Shown here: in pieces, positions 21,377 through 33,812 of the stretch
Position numbering within the stretch: position 1 is the stretch's first letter
How the letters are laid out: every line of letters starts with the position of its first letter
NCBI GenBank assembly: GCA_903772945.1
Contig: CAICTM010000426.1
Coordinates: forward strand, 1 to 64,000
From: Seminavis robusta
Taxonomy: Eukaryota > Bacillariophyta > Bacillariophyceae > Naviculales > Naviculaceae
DNA length: 64,000 nucleotides
Reading direction: 5' to 3'
The notes under the pieces: generated by a model
Told to the model about the DNA's origin: nothing
The model's input: the letters and a program-made list of their open reading frames with translations, nothing else
The model's database searches: none
Position numbers and translations under genes: made by a program

Positions 21377-21920
21377 GGTGGAGTCGAGTCTGGTTGCCCC
21401 AATGGTTGGTAGGCACTTTTGAAAAAATGGGAGCTCCAAAGATACCACTGTAACTTCTCCATCCAAAAAGATTCGATTCATCCTCGGAGTGAGAAAGCGA
21501 TTGAAGATTCGATTCGATCATTCAGTCCCGTCATTTTTTGGCGATCCTTCCCATCGGCTTTTCGGAAGTTCTGAATGGCGGGTCATCCGATGGCACCTTC
21601 TTTCCGCGGACAGTACACAAGTGTAGAGAAGAGGGCTCATTCATTGTTGTTGTCACCTGGGACTTGCATAGTAAGCTCTTGCATGAATATTCAGTATCCA
21701 AGGATCCAAGCAAGTGCTGCTGTGCTTACAGGTTAAGCTAACGTGGTATCAGCCTTGGCGGAAAGAAAGAGTCAACTAACTAGAGCAAGGCAAGCCCCAA
21801 AGAGGAAGCATTAGCCCGAAAGATTACTCCAGAAGTAGTAGGATCTCTCTCCCGAGAAAAGAAGCACACATCATTTTTTCTGTCACACTTTTTCTTCAAC
21901 ACACAACACAAACACATACA
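21377..21920. other. Intergenic
   Basis: The first 60 bp extend beyond the duplicated segment. The rest is 5' flank of the PDZ gene, ending in a CA-rich leader just before ATG 21921. Confidence 0.45.
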
Positions 21921-23126
21921 ATGATTCTGACGTATCCTACCAGTGTCTCTGTCACCGAGGTGAACATTGTCAAAGACAAGCCGTCGGAGAAGATGGGTCT
22001 ATCCCTCAAGAACACACCCCGCGAATCCGGAATTGGCATTACCGGTTTGTCGCGCGAGGAGAGTTCCTTGCGAGGCACCGCCATTCGAGCGACGGGAGGA
22101 CAAGTCCTGGTGGCCATTAATGGCAATCCCGACATTCCCGATGCCAAGACGGCTTCCAGTATGATTTCCAAGAGCACACGGCTCTCGCTGTTGGTGTGTG
22201 AACAGCACCACGATTTCGCCAACGCGAGCAAACAGGCATGTATCCAAGTGGTGGCGGCACCCTTTTGGAGACACAATCCCGGCATTAATTTTGCATCGAC
22301 ACGAGGACGAACCTTGGTGACTGTCTCCAAAATTTTCAAACGAGGACCGTTTGCGGAACACAAGTACATTTCCGTGGGAGACATTGTGTTGGCCGTCAAT
22401 GGAATTCCCGTCTCCAAACCGGAAGATGCCGACAAGGCGTTGCGCCTGCCGCAAGCCGATTCCAGTGTCACGGTACTGCACACTATTGACATGAACTACT
22501 TTCGAGCGGCCGCCATGAATGCGGTCGATACTAGCAAAATTACCGGAACGGGGGCCACGCTGTCGTTCAAACCCGATCCTCACGACGCAACAAAGCAGCA
22601 CCATGTCATGCACGTCAAACGAGTTGGCCACACGGACAAACACGTACGGATACGATACGATCCCGAGACGCAACACATGTACGATCCAGAGCCATTCACC
22701 AAACTCTGTCCGGAAGGTGACTATATAAGGACGGACTTTTCCAATCCCAAAGGTTAGATTCAATTCAGCTTGATCAGATGATTGACAGAGTCCATTTCTC
22801 ACCGTTTGCTTTTTCCATTCTATTGTGTACTGACTGTAGTATTCTACCGCAACTGGTATTGTCTGGGAGCTCTCAAATTCATAAACATGTTCAACAAAAT
22901 TGTGGATGAGAATCTGGATCCATTGGAGGATTCGGCCTGTGAATATTCCTGGAGAAATTCACCCAGCAATGCTATTGCCACTACGGCACCCATCTCCCCC
23001 AGTAGTTCCTCCAGTGTCCCCGAAGTGGAAGTCTACGTCCCGACCAACCACGATCTCAGTCTGCGTTCCTTGACGCGCACAAAGAGTCACGATGACGACG
23101 AACACGAAGATTATATTGCGTGTTGA
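21921..23126 (+). CDS. Two-PDZ domain protein (two exons)
   Basis: The protein has 372 residues from exons 21921-22752 and 22840-23126, joined across an 87-nt GT-AG intron in phase 1 (the joined segment reads NPKVFYRNWYCLG). PDZ-like domain 1 spans about 12-94 (MGLSLKN, GIGITGL, GGQVLVAINGNP). PDZ-like domain 2 spans about 107-188 (PGINFAS, GPFAEHKYISVGDIVLAVNG). Between 195 and 280 is a segment with repeated His and a KHVRIRYDPETQHMYDPE stretch. The C-terminus is Ser/Pro-rich, then acidic (DDDEHEDYIAC). There is no membrane segment. PDZ domains usually bind C-terminal tails of partners, so a scaffold role is inferred. Reading straight through the intron would end the protein at 277 residues. 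Confidence 0.85.
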
Positions 23127-24114
23127 AAAGGAACAAATGCATGAATAGCCCGACAACAATGCATCCATCATGCGGCAGACAAGCCACGCACATCAATCCA
23201 CCAGCTGTAATACATACAGATGCCCCAATTTTACTCTCAAGTTTTTGTTGCATTTCACATTTTGAAGTACTCGACATTTCTACTAAAACACTTGATTAAT
23301 AAAGTATTCCCTTCAATCTTTAAAAATGGACCCCTAAATCTGACCTAACTCTACCTTATACCTACGGGTACATTACGATTTATTTATCAGGTGCTGATTT
23401 TTTGGATCCCGTGGTGGACTTGTGTCAAATGCTGAGACACCGTTGGAAACTTCAAGGCCAGCGCCATTGCTGATTGTATGAATGCAGACTGCTGGGTCAG
23501 ACAAGGCTCTGTCTGATCCAAGCTTGGTTGGGCGCAAGGTGGAGCCATTGAATGAAAAATATCCTCAGTATGTCCCGAAGTATATATGTCAGCAAAAACA
23601 AGACATGCCATGTTCGCTACTTTACATAAACCCCCAGAAACCAGGGGCGAGGTCAGGAAGGTAGCCAAGCTCTCCCGGGCAGAGCTTTGCAAAATCCTCC
23701 TGTTTCATGTCAGTAACACTGCAATTGATGATGCTGATGCAGGCGAAGAGGAAGAAGTGTAAGAAGAGGAAGATACAGGATCAGGACAGGAAGAGGAAGA
23801 GATGATTGCATAACGAATGATTGACAAAAACGACCGTGGGATCGTGGAGCCGCATCGTGGAGGCAGTGGGTTGTCCATAAGGGATAGGATTAAATTCTTG
23901 CAACCAGAAGCCTTCACAGCGCCGCGACGAAAACCTGGCTGAACCAGACCATGACGGCGAACAAAACCATTGTTACCAAAGCATCCTCGTTCCACTCCAC
24001 ACCACTCCTCGATTGTTGATTGGTTCTGTCTGACACTGTAAACTCAGTTCGTTAGTCAGCCTCTTGGTAGCTAGCTAGCAAGCCGATCCAACAAATAGAT
24101 CAATCAAAAGCGCC
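23127..24114. other. Intergenic
   Basis: This 990-bp spacer has no supportable gene. The minus strand is open over 23387-23692 and 23705-23995 with ordinary-looking composition but no recognisable domain. It may be a relic, and I do not call it. Confidence 0.4.
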
Positions 24115-26146
24115 ATGGCGACTTCACCCAACGGCAACGGCAAACGCAACCTACTGGACAGTTTTGACGACGCCGCAGACTCCAAACAACAACATAAAAG
24201 TCCCAAAAAGAAGAAGCGATCCAAAGTGGAAGATGACATGTTTGCTCCCTCCCCCGCTACAGACCGAAAAGCCAGTTTGTCGAAATTTGTGCGTCGCATT
24301 CTAGATCCCAATCGCAAACCCACTGGATTGATTGAACCTCCTCAAGTGATTCCCTTGAATGATGAATTCCTCAAAGCCTTTGGAAAACGGGAAAAGGAAA
24401 TGGATGCCGAAATTGGACGCACCATTGACATTGACAACGATCTAGCCGATGATGACAAGGAAGACGACAAGGATGCCAACGACACTAGCACGACAAAATC
24501 CAAAGAAGATTCCTCGAAACGAAAAATCAAAGTGACCAATCTCAAATACACCACTGCCGTACAGACACTGCGCGAAGAATGCATGAATTTTGGACCCGTC
24601 GTCGATGTTAATATGCTCATGGACGACAATGATCCGACCAAAAATACGGGACGCGCCTATGTGGTCTTTTCGACGGCGGCAGCCGCACAAGCGGCCGTGG
24701 ATCAACAATTGGGAGGCGATTTGGACGGACGACCCATTCGCGTGTCGTTAGCGGAAGAACAAAAACGCACTCCGGGTAACGCCTTTACGGAAAAGCGCTA
24801 TTGGCTCAAGGATATTTCCACCAAATGCTATCGATGTGGGAATATTGGTCACATGGAAGCTGAATGTCCCAATCCACAACAAGCATCTATTTGTCCCCTC
24901 TGTGCCAATATCCACGGTGGAGGAGAGCATGAAATGCGACACTGTCCTCTCAATCGAGTCTGCTTCAATTGTGGAATTCCTGGACACATTAATCGCGAGT
25001 GCTCGTACAAACGGGGCAGCGTTCCGCCGCGACAGATTTGTTCCATTTGTTGTGGGTCGGGGCATACGCGGTTTCAATGTCCACGCAGTAATGTGCATGG
25101 GATTGAAGATGCCATTTGTTTGGTCTGTGGCAAAACGGGACATTTCATGTGCTCCGAACTCAAATGGTTCTTTGGATTGGAAGGAGTCTTTTGTTTCAAT
25201 TGTGGTGGCAAGGGACATGTGGGACAAAAATGCCAACGGCCCATTCTGGATGATTTGGTGCGAAATGAAGGATGGACCCTCAAGGAAATTGAACGAGCGG
25301 AAGAATACAAATTGTAAGTCTGCTGTTTGTGTTGCAGTAGGCTTTGTGTCTTGGGTTTGCCCTTTCGTGACACGGGAGAGTGCGATGTTTGTTGCAACCG
25401 TCAACAAGAGGATGCATGAGCTCTACAAGGAATATTGTGACAAAATGGAGGGTCTCCACTTTGACATTGAATTCTTTGTAGAGTAGATTCATCACCTTGT
25501 TGAAGGCCACAGCAAAACGAGTTCTCACGTGCCTCGAAAGGGCAAGTCGTTGTACATGTCATGATTCCATGGCCGCCCTTTCTTTGACATGGGTGATCAT
25601 GCCAATGTCGGAACCGTCGACGCACAGAGGTATCAGCTCTACGAGGACTACAGGGGCAAATTGAAGGTCCTCCATTTATGCAGGTTTTCCTGTTGGTCCC
25701 TGTATTGCTTGTAGAGCCGATGCCGCTCTTGACCACATTACTGCCAACTAACGCATCCTGCCAAGAAAGGGCACACCAATTGGATTGACAGGCACAGACA
25801 GTCGGTGATGAACAATAAAAAGAATGTTGACTCATTCCTGTTGCTTCCTCCCTCCTCTCTTCTACAACACAGAGCCGAAGATGTGGAAGCCGAACGGATG
25901 GAACAAGAGCGCAAGGACCGCGAAGAGGAGCAAAGACGTACCGAGGAACGCGAACAACGACGGGAGCGCTATCGAGACAAGGACCGCCAACGTGCTCGCA
26001 GTGCTCCTCGACCACGTGGTGGACAAGAAGAGTATCGATACACAGTCGACGACAATGACAACAACAACAACAATAGTCGCAACAGCAACAATCGACGGGG
26101 ATATGGTGGTGGCAGCAGCGGTGGCAGACGAAGGGGATATCGATAA
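24115..26146 (+). CDS. RRM and CCHC zinc-knuckle RNA-binding protein (two exons)
   Basis: The protein has 490 residues from exons 24115-25313 and 25873-26146, separated by a 559-nt GT-AG intron in phase 2. After a Lys/Asp-rich N-terminus with a nuclear-type basic patch (KSPKKKKRSK), an RRM covers about 137-215 (IKVTNL for RNP2, GRAYVVFS for RNP1). Six CCHC or CCHC-like knuckles follow at about 238-251, 260-277, 283-296, 309-322, 335-346 and 360-373; the first reads CYRCGNIGHMEAEC, and the second has longer spacing. Exon 2 adds an Arg/Glu-rich helix, Arg-Ser/Gly and Asn runs and an RGG-like end. Multiple knuckles resemble Air1/Air2/ZCCHC7 of the TRAMP RNA-surveillance complex, and the added RRM fits nuclear RNA processing (inference). 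Without splicing the protein would stop at residue 400, still with all knuckles. Confidence 0.9.
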
Positions 26147-26628
26147 AACCTTTTCCTTTCTGCTGCGTGCATGACTCGACTCTTGTGGGGAGTGGTTTTC
26201 CTCGCTTTCTTCCATCGATCATGTCGTTTGAGATTCCCTTTTTCTACCCCAAAAGGTGCCGAAGCATAGCACACAAAAAGATGCGTTCCTCTGGCTGCAG
26301 TACATTGTAGGGTGGGACAACATGTAGGTGCCTACCGGTACTAGTATGCCCAGCCCTTGATACTTCCATTTGTTTATCAACATCAAGATGAGGAAGGTGC
26401 GGATGCCCTAAAATGAATGGACAATCGGCCTACTCTCGTCTCTTCAGCCATCGAGCTATTCTGTTTTCCAAAAGAAATAAACCATGAGAACTGATCCAAA
26501 TTACAATTAATTTGAAAATGACTAGCTTGTAGAGGTGGAACTAATAAATAATGTTGTTGATCAGCAGCCTCTGGCCTCGAAGGTATCCTCTGCCACTAGT
26601 GGACAAGCAAAATGGGTAAATAAAAAAT
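26147..26628. other. Intergenic, convergent genes
   Basis: This lies between the RNA-binding protein and NDUFA13 3' ends. A CTACCGGTACTAGTA element lies near 26333. I see nothing else. Confidence 0.5.
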
Positions 26629-27132
26629 TTACTTTTTGAAGTTGAGGTCCATGTCGGAGACACGGGGCGGGGTCCATCGGTTTCCGTAGTACGGACTCTG
26701 TGGCTTCCAACCCTCAACATCTTGCATAGTCCACTTCGTCCGAGCCGTGATATCACGTTCACGCTTGAGGAATTCCAAATCGGCTTCGGCCTGCAAGTAG
26801 GGAGCCATCTGGAAGCGCAATCGACGCTCCGCTAGCTTCATGGCAGCACGCTCCTGGTTGTTCTGGCCCACACGGTAGAATCCGTACATCATGACCACGC
26901 TCGAGCCAAGCCACAACTGCCATCCCTTGGGGCCGCGTGACTTGATGGCTTTCGTAATGTCCTACAATCAATCAATCAATAATATGGCATCGAAAAAGAT
27001 CAAACAGGTAAGAAGCAGCAAAGTACGAGAGCAGAAATCCCACCCCATCCCTCCATCACGCACCTGCTCAGGAAAACCACCTGGTGGTGGCATGTCCTGG
27101 ATGGGCGGAAGCCCACTCGGTCGGTAACTCAT
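26629..27132 (-). CDS. NDUFA13: NADH:ubiquinone oxidoreductase subunit NDUFA13/GRIM-19 (two exons)
   Basis: This is an accessory subunit of mitochondrial complex I, sitting in the inner membrane. Minus-strand exons are 27132-27064 and 26961-26629, with a 102-nt GT-AG intron in phase 0; they encode 133 residues. The N-terminus [20 protein letters not shown] carries the conserved QDMPPPGG of the family. Then come [11 protein letters not shown], one transmembrane helix (about 36-55), a charged helix [20 protein letters not shown] (matching the family's ALLPLLQAE region) and the C-terminal [15 protein letters not shown], equivalent to the family's conserved RWVPP. The length is close to the usual 140-145 residues. 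There is no cleavable presequence, as is normal for this subunit. Exon 1 holds only 23 codons and would be missed by a single-frame search. Confidence 0.93.
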
Positions 27133-28025
27133 CTTGTCTTTGTGGTCGTTATCGGAAGATTGACTACAGAGAATAGATGGTACCGGTACCTTGACACCTG
27201 CAATAGTCTAGACCTGCCGATGTAGACTACTTGTTTGTTGTTGGTGCTCGGTTGTGTGGGTGATGAGGTGGGTGCGTGTTGGATTGGTGCTGCATTGAGT
27301 TGCTTAAATCCTTAAGCTTTAACGTAATTACAAAGTTAAATCTCAGAGATTCAGGGACCATTTTTCCACGCGTCGACGTCTTCGACTTTGATAACTCCTC
27401 TTGACAGTCGGATCCTCACCCTACTAGCTAGCTAGCTAGTAGAGTACCAAGAAAGAGTGCTGTATCCCAGCTTTGCCCAAATTGAGGCGCTATGGAGCCT
27501 TTCTCAAAGGTCTGCCAAAGAATCGAACCATTGTTGACAGCTTGATCAGTTTTGGCATCCACGATGAAGCTTCAAACTCAAGAATTTTTTCTGGGGCATC
27601 GAACCGCGTCCTGACTGACTCACATTCCACAAATCAGCAGCAGTATCCACGATGAAGAGAGTATCATCTGTGTTCCGTATGTATTTTATTTGGGGTCATT
27701 GTTCCTTAGGATATCTCATCCTCGCTGGACCGTTCAGATAGCCCGAGGGGGCAGATCCTCAACATCGCTCCGCATCAGGGCGAAGTTCTAGTTAGACCCC
27801 TCTGTCAGTTTCGCTGGACCGCCCAGATAGCCAGAGGAATGCGAAATCAATAGATGATAGGGTCTGGTGTAAAGTAACTAACTGTATGGGAAAAGAATGT
27901 TGACTTTGCTGGTCGTGTAGTGTAGACTTAGTTTGAATTATGAAAGCCGCTTTCAGCGGACGGGTAGCTTGCTGCTAGCAACCTACCCTCTAGCTAGCAA
28001 GGTACATGTATAAAATGGATATTTT
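27133..28025. other. Intergenic with a short duplicated motif
   Basis: The segment CGCTGGACCGTTCAGATAGC at 27723 recurs as CGCTGGACCGCCCAGATAGC at 27812. A CTAGCTAGCTAGCTAG run lies near 27425 and GGTACCGGTACC near 27180. I see no reading frame of interest. Confidence 0.45.
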
Positions 28026-29309
28026 CTAAGATCCTGAGGCGTAGAGGAACCACTCGACTTCGGAAACATCGTTGATGCTGTCATGACTGGGTGATGACGC
28101 ATGTTCTGTCTTTTGCCCCGATTTCTTCTCAAGTTCATTCTGCTCTTCTTCTTCTTGCTGCTGCTCCTTGTGGACACTAATCGCACTGGTAATGCTAGAT
28201 CGATTGACCTTGGTTTTGATTTCGCGAGGAGGCGTACAAGGAGCAGTATCATCCCGTTGTTCCGCTTTCGTATCGGTTTCTCCCTGGTTGTTCCCACTAT
28301 CCGTCGCCTGGTTGGTAATATTCTTGTTGTTGTTCTGGTTGGATGGACTATCTGGTGTTGTAGTGGTCTTGTGGGTGCTCTCCACATTGCATGTAGATGA
28401 TGATGATGGTGAGGAGGTAGGAGAGGAGGATGTACACCACGCATAAGCCGCCAACATGAGTTCCCGCAAAGTAGATTGCAATTGAGTCAATAGTTCCGGG
28501 TCCATTCGTCTCCCCAATGCCCGTTCCACTTGGGTTTGATATCGTTGCTTTTCGTGTGTGGAAAAGACACTGACATCAATGGCCTCCAATGCATTCCAAA
28601 TGGCCGCCACGGCGAGCTGACTGGGTCGATGATTGTCGCTGTGAAAGCACGAGAGCTTGTAGTCGGACACGGCCAATTCCAATTGGTATTGGACGTGTGG
28701 ATACAGTGCCGACGCCAACTTTTGGTGGTCGGGCAAGAGTTGCAGCAAGTGCTGGACAAACGCCAAGGGCGTGGGACCGTGGGCCACGCGCCAGTCGAGG
28801 GCGTCTAGAATGTTGGATTCCATGTCTTGGAAATCTTGTACCGAGTAGACATGATTGGTCAACGCCACGAGAGACTCGATACCGATATTGTTGGGTTCCA
28901 GCAATTTGACGGCCATGTACAGACATGTCAAGGAGATGAGTTGATAGGGATTTTGTTCCGTTAACAGCGAGGAAATGTCGGAACGAGTACTCAGATAACG
29001 ATCCAACAAGTGCGTCATGGCATAGGTCACCACATCTCGTTGGAAACCACCATAGTCAACCACTTGGTAGAGATATTCCACGGTATAACAACGCGATACC
29101 GTCATGCATGACTGCTCGTAACAAAAATAATGCTCGGCCAGATACGTGGAGGATTCCAGTTGACGCATTGTTTCCAGTTGCTCGCGAGTCGTGGGAGTTG
29201 CCAAGGATGGCTGCCATGGATGGTCCTTTTGGAGCGGACGAGGAGCCACGCGGCAGACTTGAAGTCGATGGGGTGCTGTTGTTGCTACTACCGGTACTAG
29301 AGGTGCCAT
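28026..29309 (-). CDS. Cyclin, diatom-type
   Basis: This is a 427-residue intron-free protein. The cyclin N-terminal fold spans about 45-178. It has REQLETMRQLE in place of the MR.IL start, VVTYAMTHLLDRYLSTR for helices 1-2, LISLTCLYMAVKLLEP for helix 3, and a DMESNILDALDWRV helix 5 with the conserved E-xx-IL-xxL-W pattern. A second helical repeat (about 180-300) follows, then a Ser/Thr/Asn/Gln-rich tail with a Lys/Glu stretch. Cyclins activate cyclin-dependent kinases. Diatoms have many lineage-specific cyclins that respond to nutrients or light, and this divergent sequence fits that group (inference). I see no clear destruction box. The ATG is preceded by ACC (ACCATGG on the coding strand), a strong start. 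Confidence 0.9.
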   Translation of the reverse strand: MAPLVPVVATTAPHRLQVCRVAPRPLQKDHPWQPSLATPTTREQLETMRQLESSTYLAEHYFCYEQSCMTVSRCYTVEYLYQVVDYGGFQRDVVTYAMTHLLDRYLSTRSDISSLLTEQNPYQLISLTCLYMAVKLLEPNNIGIESLVALTNHVYSVQDFQDMESNILDALDWRVAHGPTPLAFVQHLLQLLPDHQKLASALYPHVQYQLELAVSDYKLSCFHSDNHRPSQLAVAAIWNALEAIDVSVFSTHEKQRYQTQVERALGRRMDPELLTQLQSTLRELMLAAYAWCTSSSPTSSPSSSSTCNVESTHKTTTTPDSPSNQNNNKNITNQATDSGNNQGETDTKAEQRDDTAPCTPPREIKTKVNRSSITSAISVHKEQQQEEEEQNELEKKSGQKTEHASSPSHDSINDVSEVEWFLYASGS

Positions 29310-30299
29310 GGTTGCAATGGTATTTTGGTGGTATTTGAATGTGTTTTGGCAGGTTTGAATTGAATTGTGATGGAGGCTTTGATGGAATTGAATTGAGAAT
29401 GATCACGAATACAACTGAAACGAAGGATGGATGAAACATGGCAAAACACCTTGCGGTAGCCGAAGAAAATGGAACAGGAAAGATTTTACAGTCATTTGAA
29501 AGATACCGCTGAGTCCCGGGTCAGCAACCAGCGAGACAGTCTTATGAGACAACGATAGTGCTGGATGACTGAAGACATCTAAGTCCCACAGACTTTGGAA
29601 GACCAAAGAAAATGTCAAGGGGGCGATCTTCGTGCACCTTCAATTGTGAGCTCGGGTTACCGGTAGGACTTGGGAGGGGTGGAGGGGCTGTGAGAGGAGG
29701 GATGGAGCGACAGGTCAGAGAATTCTCCCAGTCAAAGGTCCGCTGGGATGATCGTGATCATTCAATCAGCGAGGAGGCAAAAATCTTGTTGCCCGCGTTA
29801 GCTACGGTACGGTACCGTACGATAGCCATTTTTCGGAACAAATGCACCTCTGTAAAGGTATTACAGCAGCGATTATAGCACAGCACCGGCGAGTGGTCAG
29901 AGGTACAAAACGGAACAACCTGTTGGCTCGTCAAGGGCCCCCGGCCACTTCCCCTTTTCCCACAGTTTGGACTTCCTTTTCCCTTTCCTGACGAGGATAG
30001 GCCATCATGTCGACAACGCCCAAAGATGGCTCTATCCCCGCTAATAGCGAAAGTGGACTTGTTGGCAAGCCAGGGGAATCGCCATCCCCACCAATACCGG
30101 CACAGGTACCAGAACAGTTAGGGCGAAAGGGGTGGAAGGCAGTGATCTGATTGGCTAACGAGTTCTGAAGAACATGTATATGTCAGCAATATTTATGGAA
30201 TAAGATTTAAATCAATTAACGTACCATTTATAGTTATTACGGATACAGTGTGCTATAAAGTTCGAAATTTCGTGTTTCTGTTTTCGCGAAAGAAGGATT
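29310..30299. other. Intergenic
   Basis: This is 5' flank of the cyclin gene, followed by non-coding DNA. An ATG at 30007 opens a 47-codon Pro/Ser-rich frame (MSTTPKDGSIPANSESG) that could be a first exon, but no second exon could be matched. A TACGGTACGGTACCGTACG palindrome lies near 29803. Confidence 0.4.
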
Positions 30300-30402
30300 C
30301 CTCTTCCGATCGCGACAATGACATCCTGCCGCTCACTCAACCAACCACCGGAGAGCCACTCGACAGTCATTATCTCAGCCAAAAGCACCATCATGACCGG
30401 AA

Positions 30403-30434
<32 letters not shown>

Positions 30435-33000
30435 ACAACAGCAGCTACCACTCACAATGGAGGAATGGGCTGCCAAAGTCAACAGAGGAACTCGCAACAG
30501 AAGAGAGCATATCACGCCTCCAACAACAACAACAGATCCAAGAGAGCCAGAGAAGAAGGACCGCAAACAACACTGGGAGGAGTGTAGCAGAAGTCTTTGA
30601 TCCACTCAAGAACGTGTCATCTGTAAGGCCAGACATCTTGGTCTCAGAGTCCCCAAGAGATCACACTCTGTCTTCTGTATTAAGAATACAATAACAAAAG
30701 GACAAGGACCTTTGAATGCGCTGACCATGGAGACAATCAAAGAAAGCAGAAGACTCACCAGCAATTCAGTGCTCCTCTACCACTGAATGAGAGAGGAAGC
30801 TGGAGGCATTCCACAGAGAAAATGGAGAAGCATTCTTTGCTGCTAGAAACAACACAGCCAAACCAAAGCAGAGCGGCAACAGACAACAAAAGGCACAATG
30901 GCCACTCCAGTAGCTCTTGTAAAAGGTAACCACTCTTGTTAATGATACTGCCTTTGTGAAAAGCACAAGAAGAAAGGAGCACCACTGGCAATGCTAGCAA
31001 TGGCAGAAGCAGTGTCAGAATCCATTACCAGGGCAAAGAATCCAGAACTCTTCCACAAACACTTCCAAGGACTCACCATGACAGTTCCCTCCACAGAGGA
31101 GCAATTCGAGTCTCCTCACTACCACTCCATTGTGTGGCAGAAACTCCTCTGTGACTGGAATCGATGTGGAATTACAGTCCTTGTCCCATGGAAGATGCTC
31201 TGGCAAACTCAAAATACAAGGACAAACTGGTCACACAAAAAGACCTTGTTCCCCATCTTTGGCCTCACTGGGCCTCCTTCTTGGTATATCATGTCCATGG
31301 TGGGAACCGCACACAGAAGATTCGATGCCAACCTGCAGAAGTCTGGTCCGATCCCAACCATGTTCATTGCTCTATCCAGGGAGTCCAACATGCTCTACCT
31401 AACAAGGCTTGTCACTTGGAGCAAACAGCAACAGAATACGATCTATCAGTTAACCTATGGAAATGAGACCTATCAGCCGCCCATCTACAATGCAATCAAC
31501 AGAGAGTATCTTAGAGCCATGATGTCATACCTCATACTGGCAAGAAGCGCCACTGACTGATCCCTTTCTTCAAAAGGATGGCACTACATCAACAGTTCCT
31601 CCTCTGGTGACACCATCCTGACATCATGATGCTGCTTGTGCTTCAAACAGGAACCATAGGACAGGCAACAAACAACAAAGAGATCAAAGTGTCAAATGCA
31701 ACAAGGAATTCTGCCAAGACACACCTTCCAGTGATAAAACTACACAGAGTTGGTGCTGCGTTGGGATGCTGCTACTGAACTGGAGAGATTGCGTTGCAGT
31801 TCTGGTTCCCACCACCAAGACCATCCACCTCTCCCATGCAGCCATGCAGCTAGCAAGGAGGAGCAACTTCAATCCAGCTGCCATGTACAGCGACACCTGC
31901 CCCACAAGGATGACTATTGGGAGCTGCTCTTTCCAGGATCGAGGGAAGACTTGCCTGTTCATTATGAGAAAAGATTCTGTCAACTTTGAGGAAGGGTCAC
32001 ATTGATACTTCAAGCATGAGACCTTTGGATGCCTTATGAGTACTCACCAGATGACTATTGAGAAGGTCCTCATGCATTGAAACATGGCCTCTGTCCTCCA
32101 TGGCAAGCACTACTCCATGGCTGAGATCTCCGATATGCAAGCTCCAAGGTCTTCAGAGCTAGGTACTCCAAGTATCTAAGGAAGAAGATGAGAGAACCAG
32201 AGACATGAGGCAGAGGTTGCAGCAGTGGTTCTGCAGGTACAAGGTGACAGCCAGTGATGGTAGCCACCAGGACAGGGCCGACTCGATCCAGCCAAGAACT
32301 ATACTTGTTCACTTCTGATACCAAGCCAGCTGTAGAGAACTGCGTGGAGAAAGCTCTCACTTGGCTGATCCCTGGCACTGGAAGACATTTATGACACAAT
32401 CCAACCTTCTCCAAACTCCAAGCACAATCTTCCAGAGTACCTATCAAGGAGAGGAGAGTAAAGTTAGAGGCTTTCCATGACAATTTGCCCACTTTGGCAA
32501 TGGTGGAATGAGGAGAGCCTTGCTGATGCACTCAACCTTGCTGGCACTGCTAGATACAACCTCAAGATTCGCCACAAGAGAGCCTTCCTGTCAAGAATCA
32601 GTGTGACAGAAAGGAAGTCAATTCCAGCTGGATGGGAGAAGGTTGTTCCTTACTGGAACATTCAGAGTTGGCTTACCTGAATGACATGCAGAGGCTGTGG
32701 TCTAGACAAGCCATTTCCAAATGCAGAGCCATTGCCAATAACACTGGAGAGCGATTCTTTTCAGACTTCATTGTTGGATTCAAACCTCACAGGCAGAAGT
32801 ACTCACCAAATGATTGTTGCTTGTGTAGATTGTGCACCAGTCCAGTTGAAGCTTCACAACCACAACCAGTTCCACACCACACCTTCCACACCACAACCGA
32901 TCCACAACCACAACCGTTCCACAACCACAAACCGTTCAACCCACAACCAGTTCACAGCTCCACCTCCACCACCACAAACAGCTCCTCCTGTAGCACAAAC
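30300..33000 (+). mobile_element. Fossil mobile element with a broken transposase-like coding region
   Basis: Protein-like segments run along the plus strand in changing frames from about 30450 to 32830. The better ones are around 31035-31200, 31220-31460, 31780-32000, 32470-32640 and 32690-32800. Their order and phrases (SDTCP, HYEKR, a LADALNLAGTARYNL block, PAGWEKVVP, ERFFSDF) recall a transposase-like family that is common in diatom genomes, which I name only from memory. The coding region is interrupted many times (at least half a dozen), so it is dead and fairly old. I did not find terminal inverted repeats or target duplications, so class and ends are uncertain. A GCA/CAA microsatellite lies at about 30402-30445. 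Confidence 0.45.
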
Positions 33001-33812
33001 AAGAAATTCTTACATTGGTAACCTGATTCTATATCAGCAACAACACCAGATTCAAATGATGCAACTTGCTTAATGCAGCAGCAATTCCAACCAATACTGC
33101 CAGCTCCTTTCCAGCAACCTCCACCGAATGGTTGCTGTCACAAATACTGCCATTGGTTGACACACAGGAGAGGAAGACCACACATGATAGATCTTGCCAA
33201 GCTAGATGGAATGGATATTCTGCTGGGTAGCAACAACAAAGATTGAGATACATAGCTTTCATATCTAATTTAGCCAGTAACTTACAATGAAATTCATGGC
33301 TGGTTGTTTCTCTGTCTCCATTCTCGAAGATTGTCAGCAAAATTCTCACTCATCACAACCAAAGCTTCAGGTCACGGGGAGGATCTGGTCCCTCCAGCAT
33401 TTTGTGAAGTTGTAGACAACAAACTTGTACATACTGGATACTGTCAAAGTCCAATTCAACATGTAATCAATGATGCTGTCATTTGGGAGGCAGAGGCTTG
33501 CATAGTCCATCCATGATAATCTGCTCAGAATAGGCATATGTAGTTGTCTGCACGCACACATTGCCAAGGCTTCTCCAAATCACATACTGACAGGTGAATC
33601 CATTCCTTGTCTCACTCATTGTATGGGTATCTGTTAACACTAAGCAGCCACTGTGAGAAGACCGGTGTAGTTGCGATCCTCATTGTCGTAGAGGAAGGGT
33701 CGGTAGTGTATCGGTAGGGAAGAGCGTCCGTAGAGAAGTAGAGTTAGTGGTAGTTGTTGTTGCAAGAGTCTTGCCCCTACCCACGTAGTCGCTGCTTCAA
33801 GACAAAATAGTC
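33001..33812. other. Intergenic
   Basis: This is 3' flank of the fossil element. No coding signal is seen. Confidence 0.4.

Noticed and set aside
22753-22757. Short form of the PDZ protein ending at 22757
   Set aside because: The stop follows a clear GT donor, and the downstream frame continues with natural sequence after an AG acceptor at 22839; treated as intron read-through.
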